Of a stretch of 64,000 nt of DNA, positions 63,316 through 64,000 are shown in pieces. The position numbers and the translations under genes were made by a program. A model generated the notes under the pieces. The model was not told the DNA's origin and ran no database searches. It saw only the letters and a program-made list of their open reading frames with translations. Source of the stretch: Entoloma clypeatum (lineage: Eukaryota; Basidiomycota; Agaricomycetes; Agaricales; Entolomataceae); assembly GCA_963565915.1 (NCBI GenBank), contig OY751486.1, forward strand, positions 2,170,001 through 2,234,000, read 5' to 3'. Numbering within the stretch: position 1 is the stretch's first letter; the number at the start of each line of letters is the position of its first letter.

Positions 63316-64000
63316 CCTCCGACATGACGATCGGATTTACATTCCCAACTCCGACGACCTCCGACTCCGAGTCCTACAGCACAAGCACGATCATATGCTT
63401 GCTGGACACCCAGGTCAGAACAAGACACTTAGTCTCATTCAGTGTGATTACACCTGGCCCGGAATACAAGATTTCGTCAAACACTATTGCAAGTCATGTA
63501 CCACTTGCATGTGATTGAAGCCACAAAGACACAAGCCTTATGGCCTACTCAAACAGCTTCCGATCCCCGAATGTCCTTGGAATTCTATCTCAATGGATTT
63601 CATCGAGACCCTTCCGACCTCCGACAACTTTGATTCCATCCTCGTTATCATTGACCGATTAATGAAGCAAAGTATCTTCATTCCGACAACCATTCACTGC
63701 ACCTCCGAAGACCTTGCTGTACTCTTCTTATTACACGTCTTCTCTAAACACGGCGTCCCCGAACATGTCACCTCCGACCGCGGCCCCGAATTCATCTCCC
63801 GATTCTTCTGATCTCTCGGAAAGGCTCTAAACATGACCCTCACCTCCGGTTACCACCCCAAAGGCGATGGCCAAACCGAACGCACTAACCAGACCCTCAA
63901 ACAATACTTGTGGATATTCTGCAACTACCGACAGGATAACTGTTCCATTCTCCTTCTGATTGCGGAGTTCGCGTACAACAATGCACCGAGTGCTACCACT
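63316..64000 (+). pseudogene. pol: Gypsy E pol, second part: integrase (partial)
   Basis: Integrase zinc region (HKHDHMLAGHPGQNKT ... CKSCTTCM), a TGA near 63512, then SMDFIETLPTSDNFDSILVI, HVTSDRGPEFISRFF, a TGA near 63809, and [16 protein letters not shown] with [13 protein letters not shown] at the window end. It matches B integrase closely. Catalytic residues D, D and E are present, but the stops inactivate it. Confidence 0.88.

Larger units (their letters stand above)
58705..64000 (+). mobile_element. Gypsy family E, decayed relative of B (runs past the window end)
   Basis: Starts with TGTTACATTCCG after ACAAC in the Plavaka gene and carries gag, PR-RT-RNaseH and integrase in the same order and with clear similarity to gypsy B. 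It is heavily decayed: many TGA stops, a deletion replaced by a SINE-like tail at 59992-60085, and R copy 3 at 61931. The 3' LTR lies beyond 64000. Confidence 0.88.

Overview
The window is a dense, nested transposon graveyard from a filamentous basidiomycete, most likely an Agaricomycete (mushroom-forming fungus). The reasons are: short 45-60 bp GT-AG introns, a Plavaka-type (CACTA-like) transposase, chromodomain-bearing Ty3/gypsy elements, a DIRS-order (probably Ngaro-like) tyrosine-recombinase retrotransposon, hAT and Tc1/mariner DNA transposons, and no bacterial-style operons. The Agaricomycete assignment comes from remembered protein families, not from a search. Only two loci look like possible non-transposon genes: a small secreted protein gene split by the retroelement stack (exons near 16.65-16.79 kb and 30.97-31.06 kb) and a spliced coiled-coil/acidic protein gene at 53.2-54.3 kb.

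Layout. 0-1.9 kb: TCCG-rich and AACCGGTT-rich repeats, then the broken N-terminus of a hAT transposase. 1.9-3.5 kb: a Tc1/mariner element with an intact DD34E transposase. 3.5-7.2 kb: a gypsy fragment (family A, copy 1) sandwiched between pieces of a long non-autonomous repeat, called R here. R carries a tRNA-like Pol III module and a GC-rich satellite. 7.2-16.2 kb: gypsy family F on the minus strand, with one 184-bp LTR, a single pol frame broken only by TGA stops, and a large extra ORF after integrase. 16.2-16.5 kb: a foldback repeat. 16.6-31.1 kb: the secreted-protein gene, with gypsy C (16878-30941, target duplication AGCTC) in its intron and gypsy B (17526-24965, target duplication TTGCT) nested inside gypsy C. 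31.8-42.7 kb: gypsy A copy 2 on the minus strand, split by the full-length gypsy D (32821-41109). 42.7-44.3 kb: a second mariner, inactivated by a 10-bp deletion. 44.3-45.6 kb: R copy 2. 45.6-46.6 kb: LINE ORF1. 46.9-53.1 kb: the DIRS/Ngaro-like element. 55.1-58.7 kb: a Plavaka transposase pseudogene, itself holding a palindromic MITE that holds a TTAA-flanked element. 58.7 kb to the window end: gypsy E, a decayed relative of B, interrupted by R copy 3.

The LTR elements use the usual gag-PR-RT-RNaseH-IN(-chromodomain) order, but families B, C, D and F each carry an extra ORF between integrase and the 3' LTR. In B it is antisense, spliced, and gives Zn2Cys6-like cysteine spacing. In D it ends in a RING-like cysteine cluster. 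In C it is a short protein, and in F a large proline-rich/coiled-coil protein. Many stops in B, C, D, E and F are single TGA codons where relatives would have CGA or TGG, which looks like C-to-T decay (methylation deamination or a RIP-like process). The mariner copy 1 transposase and the DIRS/Ngaro frames are the most intact coding units.
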